From assembly GCA_046330415.1 (NCBI GenBank), contig JAXLSW010000018.1:67223-131222 (forward strand): 64,000 nucleotides of DNA. Reading direction: 5' to 3'. The position numbers were made by a program, and so were the translations under genes. Below, piece by piece: positions 1-9,026 of this stretch. The notes beneath the pieces were generated by a model. The model had not been told where the DNA came from and searched no databases. It saw only the letters and a list, made by a program, of their open reading frames with translations. Position 1 is the first letter of the stretch. Every line of letters starts with the position of its first letter. This stretch comes from RHKX01 sp046330415 (GTDB lineage Bacteria; Actinomycetota; Thermoleophilia; Solirubrobacterales; 70-9).

Positions 1-782
1 CTGGCGAGCTTCTCCGCGACCTTGGTCCCGCCACCGCGCTGAGCGCGTAGGGAGACAGACGGGAAGAAGTGGGCGAAGTGGGCCAGCGCGCGCTGCTGAG
101 GTGGGGCGACGGCGACCTCGGCGCGGTTCGACTCGACCGCGCGGATGACGCCGTTGGCGACGTCCTCCGGCGAGGCGGTGCCGACCCCCGGCGGGGTCCT
201 GCTCCCGGAGTCGGCGAACATGCCGGCGTCACGGATGAAGCCGGGCATGACCACCGAGGCGCTCACCCCCGTTCCCTTGCCGATCAGGTCCTCGCGCAGC
301 GCGAGTGCGAAGCCGCGGAGGCCGAACTTGGTGCCGTTGTAGAGGGAGGCTCGCGGCGATGGTGCTTTGCCGGCCAGCGAGGAGACGAACACGAGATGGC
401 CCTCCCCGCGCTCGATCATCGGGCCCATCAGCAGGCGGGCGAGGATCATCGGCGCCTCCAGGTTGACCCGGACCGCGCGGGAGATCTGGTCGGGAGAGAA
501 GTCTTCGACCCAGCCCGACGCCGGGAGACCGGCGTTGGCGACGAGGAGGTCGACCCTGCCGGCGACGACGGCCAGCGCTTCGGCCGCGCCGGGTTCGGCG
601 AGGTCGGAGACCGCGATCGAGTGGCCGCTGCCCGGAAGCGAGTCGGCGAGTTCCTGCAGCTCGGCCTCCTTGCGAGAGGAGAGCACCAGCTCCACTCCCC
701 GGGCGGCCAGCGCCTGGGCGATCGCGCGGCCGAGACCGCCGGTGGCTCCGGTGACGAGTGCCCTCTTGCCTTCGATCTGCAT
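1..782 (-). CDS. SDR-family NAD(P)-dependent oxidoreductase, 3' end outside the window
   Basis: The leftward frame begins MQIEGKRALVTGATGGLGRA, the Rossmann TGxxxGxG cofactor site of classical short-chain dehydrogenases. It continues with NAG (VANAG), a catalytic serine in FVSSLAGK and the YxxxK motif as YNGTK. About 260 residues are visible and the frame is still open at base 1, so only the last part of the protein is missing. Substrate cannot be told from these motifs. The start ATG (780-782) has no good Shine-Dalgarno sequence, but a TAGGTT box sits 8 bases upstream, suggesting a leaderless mRNA. It is divergent from the riboswitch-controlled hydrolase gene. Confidence 0.85.
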   Translation of the reverse strand, partial: MQIEGKRALVTGATGGLGRAIAQALAARGVELVLSSRKEAELQELADSLPGSGHSIAVSDLAEPGAAEALAVVAGRVDLLVANAGLPASGWVEDFSPDQISRAVRVNLEAPMILARLLMGPMIERGEGHLVFVSSLAGKAPSPRASLYNGTKFGLRGFALALREDLIGKGTGVSASVVMPGFIRDAGMFADSGSRTPPGVGTASPEDVANGVIRAVESNRAEVAVAPPQQRALAHFAHFFPSVSLRAQRGGGTKVAEKLA

Positions 783-790
783 GGCAGCGC

Positions 791-796
791 AACCTA
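791..796 (-). promoter_or_regulatory. Putative -10 box of the SDR gene
   Basis: TAGGTT on the minus strand ends 8 bases before the ATG. This places the expected transcription start at or next to the start codon. It belongs to a pattern repeated through the window. No convincing -35 at ideal spacing is seen. Confidence 0.4.
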
Positions 797-848
797 CAGC
801 CTGACCGGGTGTTCCAACCGCTGTCCCGCGAGGTTTCTTAGCGTTTCT

Positions 849-876
849 TTGCATTTGCCTAAGGATTCGCTAGAGT
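849..876 (+). promoter_or_regulatory. Putative sigma-70-type promoter of the riboswitch-hydrolase transcript
   Basis: TTGCAT (849-854) and TAGAGT (871-876) are separated by 16 bases. The start would fall near 883, just ahead of the riboswitch. TTGCAT also serves as -35 in the promoter proposed at 16048. Confidence 0.45.
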
Positions 877-897
877 GCCGGGACTTCCGACATACAC

Positions 898-1033
898 CGA
901 CGCCGAATCTCCGGACATGGAGAGCGGGGGACCCACCCAGGACCCCGGGGCTAATCGGCTCGCCGAGAGAGCGAGCCGGGGCGCAGGCTCCAACTGCAGC
1001 GCCAGCCCGACAGCTAACCCCGCAGGCGCTGAC
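898..1033 (+). promoter_or_regulatory. c-di-AMP riboswitch (ydaO/yuaA class)
   Basis: The leader carries the conserved blocks of the ydaO/yuaA aptamer in the right order. These are GGGGGACCCA (926-935), GGGGCTAATCGG (947-958) and CCCGACAGCTAACCCCGCAG near 1006-1025, followed by GGCG. The third block is the class signature CCCGUCAGCUAACC..G.AGGCG with one change. In other Actinobacteria this riboswitch sits upstream of cell-wall hydrolases such as rpfA of Streptomyces and turns expression down when c-di-AMP is high. Here it ends about 20 bases before an NlpC/P60 gene, which fits. I assign it from motif matching, not a covariance-model search. Confidence 0.88.
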
Positions 1034-1051
1034 GAGCCAAGAGGTGGACAC

Positions 1052-1624
1052 GTGAACAGCCCCCATACATCTGGTGCCCAAGCGCCGACGATTCGATTGC
1101 TCGCCGTTGCGATCGCCGCAATGGCGGCGCTGGTGCTGCTGATCGGCCCCGCGAAGGCACTCGCCGGCAGCGGCGGCGTCGGCATCGACCCGCCCGCGAG
1201 CGGCAACGACGCAAACTGCCGCGGCAAGGCGCGCCTGCTCAGCAACGGCAAGGCCGTCGCTCCCGCCTGCGCCCCTCAGCGCGTGCAGCGGGCGATCAAG
1301 GCCGCCAACAAGATCTCCAACACCAAGTACGTGTGGGGCGGCGGCCACGGCAGCTTCGAGAGCAAGGGCTACGACTGCTCGGGCTCCGTGAGCTACATGC
1401 TCCATGGCGCCGGCGTGCTCAACACGCCGCTGGACTCCGGGAGCCTCGCCTCCTGGGGCAACAAGCGCAAGGGCGACTGGATCACGATCTACGCCAACTC
1501 CGGGCACGTCTACGCGGTCGTCGCCGGTCTGCGCTGGGACACCTCCGGCGGCCCCGGCCCGCGCTGGCACACCGACATGCGCTCGAGCGCGGGCTTCACG
1601 GTCCGCCACCCGAAGGGTCTCTAG
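1052..1624 (+). CDS. Secreted NlpC/P60-like peptidoglycan hydrolase
   Basis: About 190 residues from the GTG at 1052, which follows AGAGGTGG at good spacing. An in-frame ATG at 875 lies inside the riboswitch and is rejected. Residues 12-45 form a signal peptide with a hydrophobic core rich in A, L and V. The mature domain has YVWGG, the catalytic-cysteine motif YDCSGSVSYML and a histidine in NSGHVYAVV, the Cys/His pair of NlpC/P60 cysteine peptidases. It probably cuts peptide stems of peptidoglycan outside the cell. Control by c-di-AMP through the leader riboswitch links it to cell-wall growth and osmotic state. Confidence 0.8.
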   Translation: MNSPHTSGAQAPTIRLLAVAIAAMAALVLLIGPAKALAGSGGVGIDPPASGNDANCRGKARLLSNGKAVAPACAPQRVQRAIKAANKISNTKYVWGGGHGSFESKGYDCSGSVSYMLHGAGVLNTPLDSGSLASWGNKRKGDWITIYANSGHVYAVVAGLRWDTSGGPGPRWHTDMRSSAGFTVRHPKGL

Positions 1625-1630
1625 GACCCG

Positions 1631-1691
1631 GGCCCCTTCGGGGCCGACGACTTCACCGCGGATCGGGGCCCCACGCCTCCGGTCCGCGGTG
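1631..1691 (+). terminator. Tandem GC-rich hairpins after the NlpC/P60 gene
   Basis: Two hairpins follow the stop codon. GGCCCC/GGGGCC (1631-1645) has a 3-base loop, and CACCGCGGA/TCCGCGGTG (1654-1662 with 1683-1691) follows. There is no T-tract, so the terminator call rests on position and stem strength only. Confidence 0.4.
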
Positions 1692-1815
1692 GGGGCCTCG
1701 GCAACCCGCCGGAGGCCGCGCCACCGTGGCACGGCTCGTTCGGCGTAAGTACGCCTGATCGCCGCCGCAAGCGATCCGAATGGGCGTATCCGCCCTCGGC
1801 GGGCATGATCAGGGG

Positions 1816-2535
1816 ATGAACCTCCTGCGCCATCCGTCGTTCCGCGAGGGCTTCCGCGCAGGCATCCCGTTCGCGATCGCGAGCTTCATCCTCTCCACCA
1901 CCTTCGGGGTCCTCGCCCAGCCCGTCATGGGCTCGATCGCGCCGATCGTGATGTCGACCATCGTCTACGCGGGCTCCGCGCAGTTCGGCGCCCTCGCGGT
2001 CCTCGCCGCCGGCGGTGGACCGATCGCCGCGGTCGTCGCCGGCACCCTGCTCAACATGCGCTACCTGCCGATGGGCATCGCCCTCGGCCCATCCGTCGAG
2101 GGCCCGGCGTGGAAGCGATTCCTCGTCGGCCAGGGGATGATCGACTTCTCCTGGGCCGGGGCCGCGCGGGAGGGCGGCCGCTTCGACTGGCGCTTCATGC
2201 TCGGCGCGACCGCGCCCGCCTACCCGCTGTGGGTTCTCGGGACGGTGGTCGGCGTCCTCGCCGGCGACCTGATCGGCGATCCCGAGCGCCTGGGCCTCGA
2301 CGCGATCTTCCCGGCCTTCTTCCTCGCCCTGCTCCTCTCCGGGGAGGTCTCCGCGGGACGACGGGCGATCGTCGCGGCGCTGCTGGGCGGCGCGGTGGCG
2401 TTCGCGCTGGTGCCGTTCGCTCCCGCCGGGGTACCGGTCATCGCCGCCTGCCTGGGAGCGCTGATCGGCCTGGACGAGGCGGGACGCCGCGGGGCCGCCG
2501 GCGAGCCCGAGGAGCTGGAGGAGGTGCAGGCATGA
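1816..2535 (+). CDS. azlC: AzlC-family branched-chain amino acid exporter subunit
   Basis: About 239 residues, multi-spanning (roughly seven hydrophobic segments). The N-terminus (FREGFRAGIPFAIASFILSTTFGVLA) and the NMRYLPMG stretch are typical of AzlC/YgaZ proteins. With AzlD these export branched-chain amino acids or related compounds in characterised systems; the substrate here is not shown. I prefer the ATG at 1816 because homologues begin near this point. An in-frame ATG at 1780 would add 12 unlikely residues. The stop overlaps the azlD start (ATGA). Confidence 0.85.
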   Translation: MNLLRHPSFREGFRAGIPFAIASFILSTTFGVLAQPVMGSIAPIVMSTIVYAGSAQFGALAVLAAGGGPIAAVVAGTLLNMRYLPMGIALGPSVEGPAWKRFLVGQGMIDFSWAGAAREGGRFDWRFMLGATAPAYPLWVLGTVVGVLAGDLIGDPERLGLDAIFPAFFLALLLSGEVSAGRRAIVAALLGGAVAFALVPFAPAGVPVIAACLGALIGLDEAGRRGAAGEPEELEEVQA

Positions 2536-2846
2536 GCGACGTCTGGCTCACGATCGGGCTCCTGCTCGTGACCACGGTGCTCGTCCGGGGCGCGGGGCCG
2601 GTCGCGATGGGTGAGCGCGAGCTCGGCCGCCGCACCGCCGGCGTCGTCGAGCTGCTGGCCCCCGCTCTGCTGGCGGCGCTGATCATCGTCGAGACGGTCG
2701 GCGGCAGCGACGGCGGGCTCGACCCCGACGCCCGCATCGCCGGAGTCGCCGCGGCGGGTGCCGTCCTCGCCTGGCGCCGCGACCGCATGCTCACCGCGGT
2801 CTTCGTGGCGGCGGCGGTGACGGCGCTGCTGCGCGCCCTGCTCTGA
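2532..2846 (+). CDS. azlD: AzlD-family small membrane subunit
   Basis: 104 residues with three to four hydrophobic segments, starting MSDVWLTIGLLLVTT. It is the usual small partner of AzlC and is translationally coupled to it by a 4-base ATGA overlap. The motif region VELLAPALLAALI matches the family. A strong hairpin lies 55 bases downstream. Confidence 0.85.
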   Translation: MSDVWLTIGLLLVTTVLVRGAGPVAMGERELGRRTAGVVELLAPALLAALIIVETVGGSDGGLDPDARIAGVAAAGAVLAWRRDRMLTAVFVAAAVTALLRALL

Positions 2847-2900
2847 GCCAGGCGCCCGCCCGCCACGGGCAGATGACCACCGGAGATGCTGGAAACCCCA

Positions 2901-2947
2901 CCGAGTGGCACGAATCGGACGGCCGCCGTCCCTTTCGTGCCACTCGG
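2901..2947. terminator. Long near-perfect hairpin between azlCD and the convergent dehydrogenase gene
   Basis: CCGAGTGGCACGAA (2901-2914) pairs perfectly with TTCGTGCCACTCGG (2934-2947). Inside it GGACGG pairs with CCGTCC, with a 2x2 internal mismatch, so about 20 base pairs form in all. It lies between convergent genes and is symmetric, so it could stop transcription from both sides. No T-tract. Confidence 0.6.
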
Positions 2948-3016
2948 CGCACAAAGCCCGGACAACGGGCGCGGGCGCGACCAAGGCGGACCAAAGGTGG
3001 CCGGGTGGCGACCATC

Positions 3017-3140
3017 CGGCCGCCCTCCCGAGCGAAGCGAGGCGCTAAGGCCGGAAGGTCCCCCGCCGCCCGGCCGCCGCCGTATCCGAAGCGAGGCGCT
3101 GAGGCCGGACGGCTCCCTCGCCGCCCGGCCGCCGCCGTGC
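3017..3140. repeat. GC-rich repeat units related to those at 38.9-39.0 kb
   Basis: The 304-base gap between azlD and the dehydrogenase contains two imperfect 54-base units beginning GAAGCGAGGCGCTRAGGCCGG at 3034 and 3088. Nearly the same words, including CCGCCCTCCCGAGCGAAGC, recur at 38901-39040 in another convergent gap. No coding signal is visible. The remainder (2847-2900, 2948-3016) shows nothing recognisable. Confidence 0.65.
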
Positions 3141-3150
3141 TCGAACGCGC

Positions 3151-4518
3151 CTACTTGACGGCGCGGATCAGCTTCTTGTTGACGAACTCGTCCATCCCAT
3201 AGGGGCCGAGCTCGCGGCCGAAGCCGCTTCGCTTGACACCGCCGAACGGGAGCTCGGCGCCGTCGAGGCCGACGCCGTTGATGAACACCATCCCGGTGTC
3301 GAGGGCGTCGGCGATGCGGTCCGCCTGCGCTTCGTCGTCGGTGAACACGTAGGAGCCGAGCCCGAACGGCGTGTCGTTGGCGAGCTCGATCGCCTCCTCC
3401 TCGGAGCCGACTCGGTAGACGCTCGCCACCGGTCCGAAGAACTCCTCGTGGTAGGCGTCGTTGTCCTTCGTGATCCCGGTGAGGACGGTGGTCGGGAAGT
3501 AGTTGTCCTTCCGCTCACCGCCGAGCGCTACCTCTGCGCCGCCCGCGACCGCTCGGTCGAGCTGGTCCTGCAGGCGCTCGGACGCCGCCGTCGACGAAAG
3601 CGGCCCGATCGGCGCCTCGTCCGCCGTCGGATCGGTCGGCTCAGCCGCGCCCATCTTCTCCGTGACCTTGCCGAGGAAGTCCTCGTAGAGGTCGTCGGCG
3701 ACGATGAACCGCTTGGCCGCGTTGCACGACTGGCCCGTGTTGTCGAGCCGCGCGCCGACGGCCGCCTCCGCGGCCTCCTCGACGTCGCCGCTGAGGAAGA
3801 TGAACGGGTCGGAGCCGCCCATCTCGAGCACGACCTTCTTCAGGTTGCGGCCGGCGATCTCGGCGACCGCGGAGCCCGCTCGCTCGGAGCCGGTCACCGA
3901 GACGCCGCGCACGCGCGGGTCGGCGATCGCCTCCGCGATCTGGTCGTTGGTGGCGAGGATCGTCTGGTAGGCGCCGTCGGGGAAGCCGACCTCGTCCATC
4001 ATCTTCTGCACGGCCTCGGCCGACTCCGGGCACTGCGGCGCCGGCTTCAGCAGGATCGTGTTGCCGACGATCAGATTCGGGCCCGCGAACCGGGCGATCT
4101 GGTAGTAGGGGAAGTTCCACGGCATGATCCCGATGAGCGGCCCCATGCCGGTCCGGCGGATCAGCGCCGTGCCCTCGCCGGCGAGCAGCTCGATCGGTTC
4201 GTCCGCCAGGAACTTCTCGGCGCGCTCGGCGTAGTAGCCGTAGATGTCGCCGCAGAAGTCGACCTCCATCAGCGCCTGATCCATCGGCTTGCCCATCTCC
4301 TTGACGGCGATGGCCGCAAGCTCCTCGCGACGCTCGATGTGGAGGTCGGCGACCTTCTGGATCATCGCCGCGCGGTCTGCGACGGCAGAGGACTTGCCCC
4401 ACCCGACGTGGGCGTCCCACGCCTTGCCGATCGCCGCGTCGAGCTCGGAGTCGGTGATCTCCGGGTACTCCTGGACCTTCTCGCCGGTGGCCGGGTTGAC
4501 GACCGCGTAGCTGCTCAT
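3151..4518 (-). CDS. NAD(P)-dependent succinate-semialdehyde-type aldehyde dehydrogenase
   Basis: 455 residues covering a full aldehyde dehydrogenase fold. PWNFP is at about 133, the catalytic base glutamate in LEMGGSDPF and the nucleophile cysteine in NTGQSCNAAKRF. The length and these motifs resemble the GabD/Sad subgroup that oxidises succinate semialdehyde to succinate. Placement last in a leftward group with an aminotransferase, a PucR regulator and alanine dehydrogenase suggests it finishes the putrescine-GABA route. Substrate specificity is inferred from this context. Confidence 0.8.
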   Translation of the reverse strand: MSSYAVVNPATGEKVQEYPEITDSELDAAIGKAWDAHVGWGKSSAVADRAAMIQKVADLHIERREELAAIAVKEMGKPMDQALMEVDFCGDIYGYYAERAEKFLADEPIELLAGEGTALIRRTGMGPLIGIMPWNFPYYQIARFAGPNLIVGNTILLKPAPQCPESAEAVQKMMDEVGFPDGAYQTILATNDQIAEAIADPRVRGVSVTGSERAGSAVAEIAGRNLKKVVLEMGGSDPFIFLSGDVEEAAEAAVGARLDNTGQSCNAAKRFIVADDLYEDFLGKVTEKMGAAEPTDPTADEAPIGPLSSTAASERLQDQLDRAVAGGAEVALGGERKDNYFPTTVLTGITKDNDAYHEEFFGPVASVYRVGSEEEAIELANDTPFGLGSYVFTDDEAQADRIADALDTGMVFINGVGLDGAELPFGGVKRSGFGRELGPYGMDEFVNKKLIRAVK

Positions 4519-4581
4519 CTCTCTCTGCTCCTCTGATTCATTGGTTGTCGAACGAACGTTGAACCTGCCCGTCGCCTCGGT

Positions 4582-5703
4582 CTAGCTGCCGCCGAGCGCC
4601 TCCTCGAGCGGGACGTACTCGGCCCCTACCCCCTCGGCCACCGCTTCATGAGTGACCTTGCCGGCGGCGACGTTGACGCCGGGACGCAGGCCCGGGTCGC
4701 GATCGATCGCCGCCTCGACGCCGTTGTCGGCGAGCGACAGCACGTAGGGAAGCGTCGCGTTGGTGAGGGCGTAGGTCGAGGTGATCGGCACCGCGCCGGG
4801 CATGTTGGCGACGCAGTAGTGGGTGATCCCATCGACCTCGTAGACCGGGTCGGAGTGGGTCGTCGGCTTCGAGGTCTCGAAGCAACCGCCCTGGTCGATC
4901 GCGACGTCGACGAGCACGGCGTTCGGCTTCATCAGCCCGAGCTGATCGCGCTTGATCACGTGGGGTGCACGGGCTCCCTGGACGAGCACCGCGCCGATCA
5001 CGAGGTCCATGCGGGGCAGCATCTCCTCGATGGAGAGCGTCGAGCTGTAGACCGTCGAGAGCGCACCGGAGAACTGCAGGTCGGCACGACGCAGCGCGTC
5101 GATGTTGAGGTCGAACAGGAACACGTCGGCGGCCATGCCGACGGCGATCTGCGCCGCGTTGATCCCAACCGCCCCCGCGCCGATGACCATCACGTTCGCC
5201 GCTGCCACGCCGGGGACGCCGCCGAGCAGCACGCCGCGGCCACCCATCGGCTTCTCGAGGAAGAACGCGCCCGCCTGAGTGGCGATCCGGCCGGCGATCT
5301 CGCTCATCGGCGCGAGCAGCGGCAGGCCACCGTTGCGGTCCTCGACGGTCTCGTAGGCGATGCACGTCGCCCCCGTCTTGCAGAGCCCCTCAGTCAGCTC
5401 CGGCGCCGGCGCCAGGTGCAGGTAGGTGAACAGGACGGTCTCGGCGCGCAGCAGCTCGACCTCGGACGCCTGCGGCTCCTTGACCTTGAGCAGCAGGTCG
5501 ACCTCGCCCCAGACGTCCTCGGCGGTCGGGACGATCTTCGCTCCCTGCGCCTCGTAGTCGGAGTCGGCGATCGCCGAGCCCTCGCCGGCGCCGCTCTGCA
5601 CGTAGACCTCGTGCCCATGCTCTGCCAGCTCGCGCGCGCCGACGGCGGTCAGCGCGACTCGATACTCCTCGTCCTTGATCTCGGTGGGGACTCCGACCTT
5701 CAT
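4582..5703 (-). CDS. ald: Alanine dehydrogenase
   Basis: 373 residues, the usual length. It begins MKVGVPTEIKDEEYRVALT with the substrate-binding arginine, then has the lysine in LLLKVKEP and the histidine in YLHLAP of the active site, and a Rossmann site VIGAGAVGINAA. It interconverts L-alanine and pyruvate plus ammonia with NAD. Beside a pyruvate-type aminotransferase it would regenerate the amino acceptor pyruvate and release the nitrogen. It sits 103 bases after pucR and 63 bases before the dehydrogenase gene, probably in the same operon. Confidence 0.93.
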   Translation of the reverse strand: MKVGVPTEIKDEEYRVALTAVGARELAEHGHEVYVQSGAGEGSAIADSDYEAQGAKIVPTAEDVWGEVDLLLKVKEPQASEVELLRAETVLFTYLHLAPAPELTEGLCKTGATCIAYETVEDRNGGLPLLAPMSEIAGRIATQAGAFFLEKPMGGRGVLLGGVPGVAAANVMVIGAGAVGINAAQIAVGMAADVFLFDLNIDALRRADLQFSGALSTVYSSTLSIEEMLPRMDLVIGAVLVQGARAPHVIKRDQLGLMKPNAVLVDVAIDQGGCFETSKPTTHSDPVYEVDGITHYCVANMPGAVPITSTYALTNATLPYVLSLADNGVEAAIDRDPGLRPGVNVAAGKVTHEAVAEGVGAEYVPLEEALGGS

Positions 5704-5806
5704 CAGACCTCCTGGGTCTCGTGGATCTCGAATCTGAAGCCTCGTGTCTCTTGCCCCGCGAACATATCTGCCGGGCTGAGCTGAGGCGGTGGCGCCGATG
5801 CGGCCC

Positions 5807-7368
5807 TCATCGGACCAGCTCCCGCGCTCGCAACGCCAGCCAGAGCTCGATGCGGTCCTGCGCCTGGCTGAGGTCGCGGCCGGTCAGCTCCTCGATCCGG
5901 CGGATCCGGTAGCGGAGCGTGTGGCGGTGGCAGTAGAGGTCGCGCGCGGCCCGCTCCCACTGGCCGTTGCGCTCGATGAACGCCTCCAGCGAGCGCAGCA
6001 GCTCGGGCCCGTACTCGCCCTCGCCGTCGGCGATGGGAGCGAGCAGCTCGTCGGCGTAGGTGCGCAGCGCCTCGTCGTCCTGGATGGAGAGCAGCAGCGT
6101 GAAGGCGCCGAGATCACGATGGGAAGCGACCTCCGGGGCGGAGCCGTTGGCCATCGCGGTCGCCTCGAGGGCGCAGCGGGCCTCGTGGAACGCGCGACGC
6201 AGCGACGCGACCGGGAGCGCCCGGCTGGCGGCGGCGCGCACCGGCCGCCCCTCGGTGGAGAGCGCCCGCAGTGGCCCTCGCGGCCGAGCTCGACCGGGTC
6301 GCGGTCGGTGGGATCCGCGATCGCGCAGAGCAACGGGCGCCCGGCGGCGCCGTTGACTGCGACCAGCGCGTTCACCCCGGCGGCGCGCATGGCCGCGCTC
6401 AGGGTCTCGGCGTCCTCGCCCGTGGGATCGAGGTCGTAGAGCAGCACGGCCACCCGCCCGCCAATCCCGAACGGGTGCAGCCGCCCTCGCAGCTCCTCGG
6501 CGCCGAGCCGGCCGCCGAGCGCCTCGGCGAGGACGTCCCCGGCGAGCCGCCGTTCCGTCTCCCGAACCGCCCGGTCGCGCATCAGCTCGAGCGCGACGAC
6601 CATCGCCGCCTGCCTGGCGACCAGCCGCTCGAGGTCCCCGACGCTCCCTGCGCGCCGCGCGGTGACGAGCCAGTGCCCCCGCGAGCCTGCGCCGCCCACA
6701 GGGACAGGAACCGCGACGGCGCGGCCGGCGAGCGGGCCGCGCTCGGCGACGAACATCGCCTGTCGGCTGGCACCCGCCCGCTGCTCGATCTCGGTCCTGA
6801 TGCTCGCCACGGCCGACTGCGAGAGCCCCCTCTCGTAGGGATGGCGAGCGATCTCGGCGCCACGGCCGTCGAGCAGGAGCGCCGCCCCGCCGACCGCCTC
6901 GGCGATCGCCTTCATGATCGCCTCGAGGCCGCGCTCGGCGAGGACCAGACCCTCGAGCAGTGCGTGCAGCTCGATCCCGCGCTCCAGCACTGAGTACTGC
7001 TCGTTGACGAGCTTCGTGAACGCGCGCTCGGTGATCGCGATGAACGGCATCTCGTAGGGCACCTCGAAGAGCGCAAGCCCGCGCTCCTCAGCTTCCTCCG
7101 CCAGCGCCTCGGGGACGGAGCCGTGGTCGAAGCCGGTCCCGAGCCCGAGCCCGGCAACCCGCTTGTCGGCCAGCCTCCCGACGAACTCCCGCTGCAGCTC
7201 GGCCGAGCCGAGGTTGATTCCGGTCGTCAGCAGCAGCTCGCCGCCCGACAGAAACGGGGTCGGGTCGGCCAGCTCGGAGATGTGGACCCAGCGGATGCGC
7301 GCGTCGGCATCACCCGCGACGAGGAGCTCGAGCTCGAGCTCCTCGAGCAGATCGGAGAGCGTCAGCAA
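5807..7368 (-). CDS. PucR-family transcriptional regulator, reading frame broken by one base
   Basis: The N-terminal half has the PucR sensory domain (LTLSDLLEEL at the start, TTGINL, LGLGTGFD). The C-terminal helix-turn-helix (DLYCHRHTLRYRIRRIEELTGRDL) is typical of PucR/CdaR activators. The two parts lie in different frames. The shift is near 6265-6275, where restoring one base gives continuous sequence (ELGRE then LRALSTEGRP). The total length is one base short of a multiple of three, and both halves keep family sequence, so a sequencing error is as likely as a true lesion. The start appears to be TTG at 7368. It probably controls the flanking polyamine genes. Confidence 0.8.
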
Positions 7369-7411
7369 AGCGCGTCCGCCGGGATCGCTCGGTCGTTCTC
7401 CGCCGCCCGGA

Positions 7412-8803
7412 TCAGCCGGCGGCGGCGACCTTCTCCGCCGCCTCCTCGAGGACGGAGCGGAGGACCGACGCGATCTCGTCGAACTGCTCGGTGTCGCAGG
7501 TCAGCGGCGGCGAGAGCTGGATCACGGGGTCGCCGCGGTCATCGGCGCGGCAGATCAGTCCGCGGCGATACAGCTCCCCGGAGAGGAAGCCGCGCAGCAG
7601 CCACTCGCCCTCTTCGCTGGTGAAGCTCTCCTTCGTGTCGCGATCCTTGACCAGCTCGAGCGCGTGGAAGAACCCGGCTCCGCGGACGTCACCGACGATC
7701 GGGATGTCGCGCAGCTCCTCGAGCTTGCCGCGGAACTCGCCCTCCTTCTCGCGGACGTGCCCGCAGAGGTCCTCCTCGGCGAAGACGTCGAGGTTGCGGA
7801 GCGCCACGGCCGAAGCGACCGGGTGGCCGCCGAACGTGGAGCCGTGCGCGAAGGACGCCTTCCCACTCGAGAACGGCTCGAACACCTCGTCGGAGGCGAT
7901 CATCGCGCCCATCGGGATGACAGCCCCGGTGAGCGCCTTCGCGGTCGTGATGATGTCCGGCTGGTAGCCGTAGCGCTCGCAGCCGAAGTAGTGGCCAAGG
8001 CGCCCCCAGGAGCAGATGACCTCGTCGCTGACGAGCAGGATCCCGTGCTCGTCGCAGATCTCCCGGACCCGCTGGAAGTAGCCCTCCTGCGGCGGGATGC
8101 AGCCGCCGGCGTTCTGCAAAGGCTCGAGGATGACCGCGGCGACGGTGTCCGGGCCCTCGAACTCGACCCGCTCGCGCAGCCGCTCGGCTGCCCAGAGGGG
8201 ATCCCGCCCCTCCGGCCAGTGGTACTGGTTGGTGTTCGGGACGTGGTTTCCACCGGGCATCGTCGGCTCGAACGGGACCTTGAGGTCCGTCAGGCCGGTC
8301 GCGCTGAGCGCGCCCATCGTGGTGCCGTGGTAGGCGACCTCGCGGGTGATGATCTTGGTGCGCTGCCCGCGGCCATGGACGCGGTGCCAGTTGCGGGCGA
8401 CTTTGATCGCCGCCTCGACCGCCTCCGAGCCGCTGTTGGTGAAGAAGACGTGGTTGAGATCACCGGGAGCGAGCTCGGCGACGCGCTGGGCGAGCTCGAT
8501 CGAGCGCGGATGCGCGTAGCTCCAGTTCGTGTAGAAGTCGAGCTCGCGGATCTGGGCGGCGGCGGCCTCCCCGTAATCGGCGCGGCCGTGGCCTGCGTTG
8601 CAGCAGAACAGGGCGCTGAGTCCATCCAGGTAGCGGTTGCCGTGGTCGTCCCAGACGTAAGCCCCCTCGCCGCGCGCGATGATCGGGATCTCGTGATCGC
8701 CGTCGTAGCCGCCCATGCGCGAGAAATGCATCCACAGATGCTTGCGGGCGGTCTCCTGAAGGTCGATGCCGGCCGCAGCAGGCCGGGCGCTGGTCGTTGC
8801 CAT
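7412..8803 (-). CDS. Class III aminotransferase, putrescine/omega-amino acid:pyruvate type
   Basis: 463 residues from the ATG at 8803, preceded by AGGAG. It is a PLP fold-type I enzyme. TNSGSEAVEAAIKVAR is the phosphate-binding loop, the aspartate is in LLVSDEVICSWGR, and the lysine in TTAKALTGAVIPMG forms the Schiff base. It resembles SpuC and related pyruvate-dependent enzymes that convert putrescine to 4-aminobutanal, or omega-amino acids to semialdehydes. It is the first gene leftward and is divergent from potA, so both import and breakdown would share the control region at 8804-9026. Confidence 0.85.
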   Translation of the reverse strand: MATTSARPAAAGIDLQETARKHLWMHFSRMGGYDGDHEIPIIARGEGAYVWDDHGNRYLDGLSALFCCNAGHGRADYGEAAAAQIRELDFYTNWSYAHPRSIELAQRVAELAPGDLNHVFFTNSGSEAVEAAIKVARNWHRVHGRGQRTKIITREVAYHGTTMGALSATGLTDLKVPFEPTMPGGNHVPNTNQYHWPEGRDPLWAAERLRERVEFEGPDTVAAVILEPLQNAGGCIPPQEGYFQRVREICDEHGILLVSDEVICSWGRLGHYFGCERYGYQPDIITTAKALTGAVIPMGAMIASDEVFEPFSSGKASFAHGSTFGGHPVASAVALRNLDVFAEEDLCGHVREKEGEFRGKLEELRDIPIVGDVRGAGFFHALELVKDRDTKESFTSEEGEWLLRGFLSGELYRRGLICRADDRGDPVIQLSPPLTCDTEQFDEIASVLRSVLEEAAEKVAAAG

Positions 8804-8898
8804 GAGCTCTCCTATCTCTTTGACTCGACGCTTTGCACAACCGTAGACCCTGTCATTGGAGGGCACAAGCTGGATTGAGTTCAAGTTAGCGAACGCCG

Positions 8899-8917
8899 GT
8901 TGTACATGGCGTACAAC
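8899..8917. promoter_or_regulatory. 19-bp palindrome, probable operator of the divergent polyamine operons
   Basis: GTTGTAC-ATGGC-GTACAAC is a perfect inverted repeat with 7-base arms in the 223-base gap between the aminotransferase and potA. It lies about 30 bases upstream of the potA -35 candidate. The nearby pucR gene makes its product a candidate binder, but no PucR consensus is known to me that would prove this. Confidence 0.55.
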
Positions 8918-8947
8918 GTTGCGTGTGAGGATTGGGACTTATGGGGA

Positions 8948-8977
8948 TTGCAACATTTGCCCCGTAGGACATAGTTA
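8948..8977 (+). promoter_or_regulatory. Putative promoter of the potADBC-aldehyde dehydrogenase operon
   Basis: TTGCAA (8948-8953) and TAGTTA (8972-8977) with an 18-base spacer. The transcription start would be near 8984, leaving a 40-base leader that carries GGAGGAG before the potA ATG. Confidence 0.45.
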
Positions 8978-9026
8978 GATTCCTGTTGCGCCTCGTGGGC
9001 AGACGCGGGCGCCGGAGGAGAACCAG

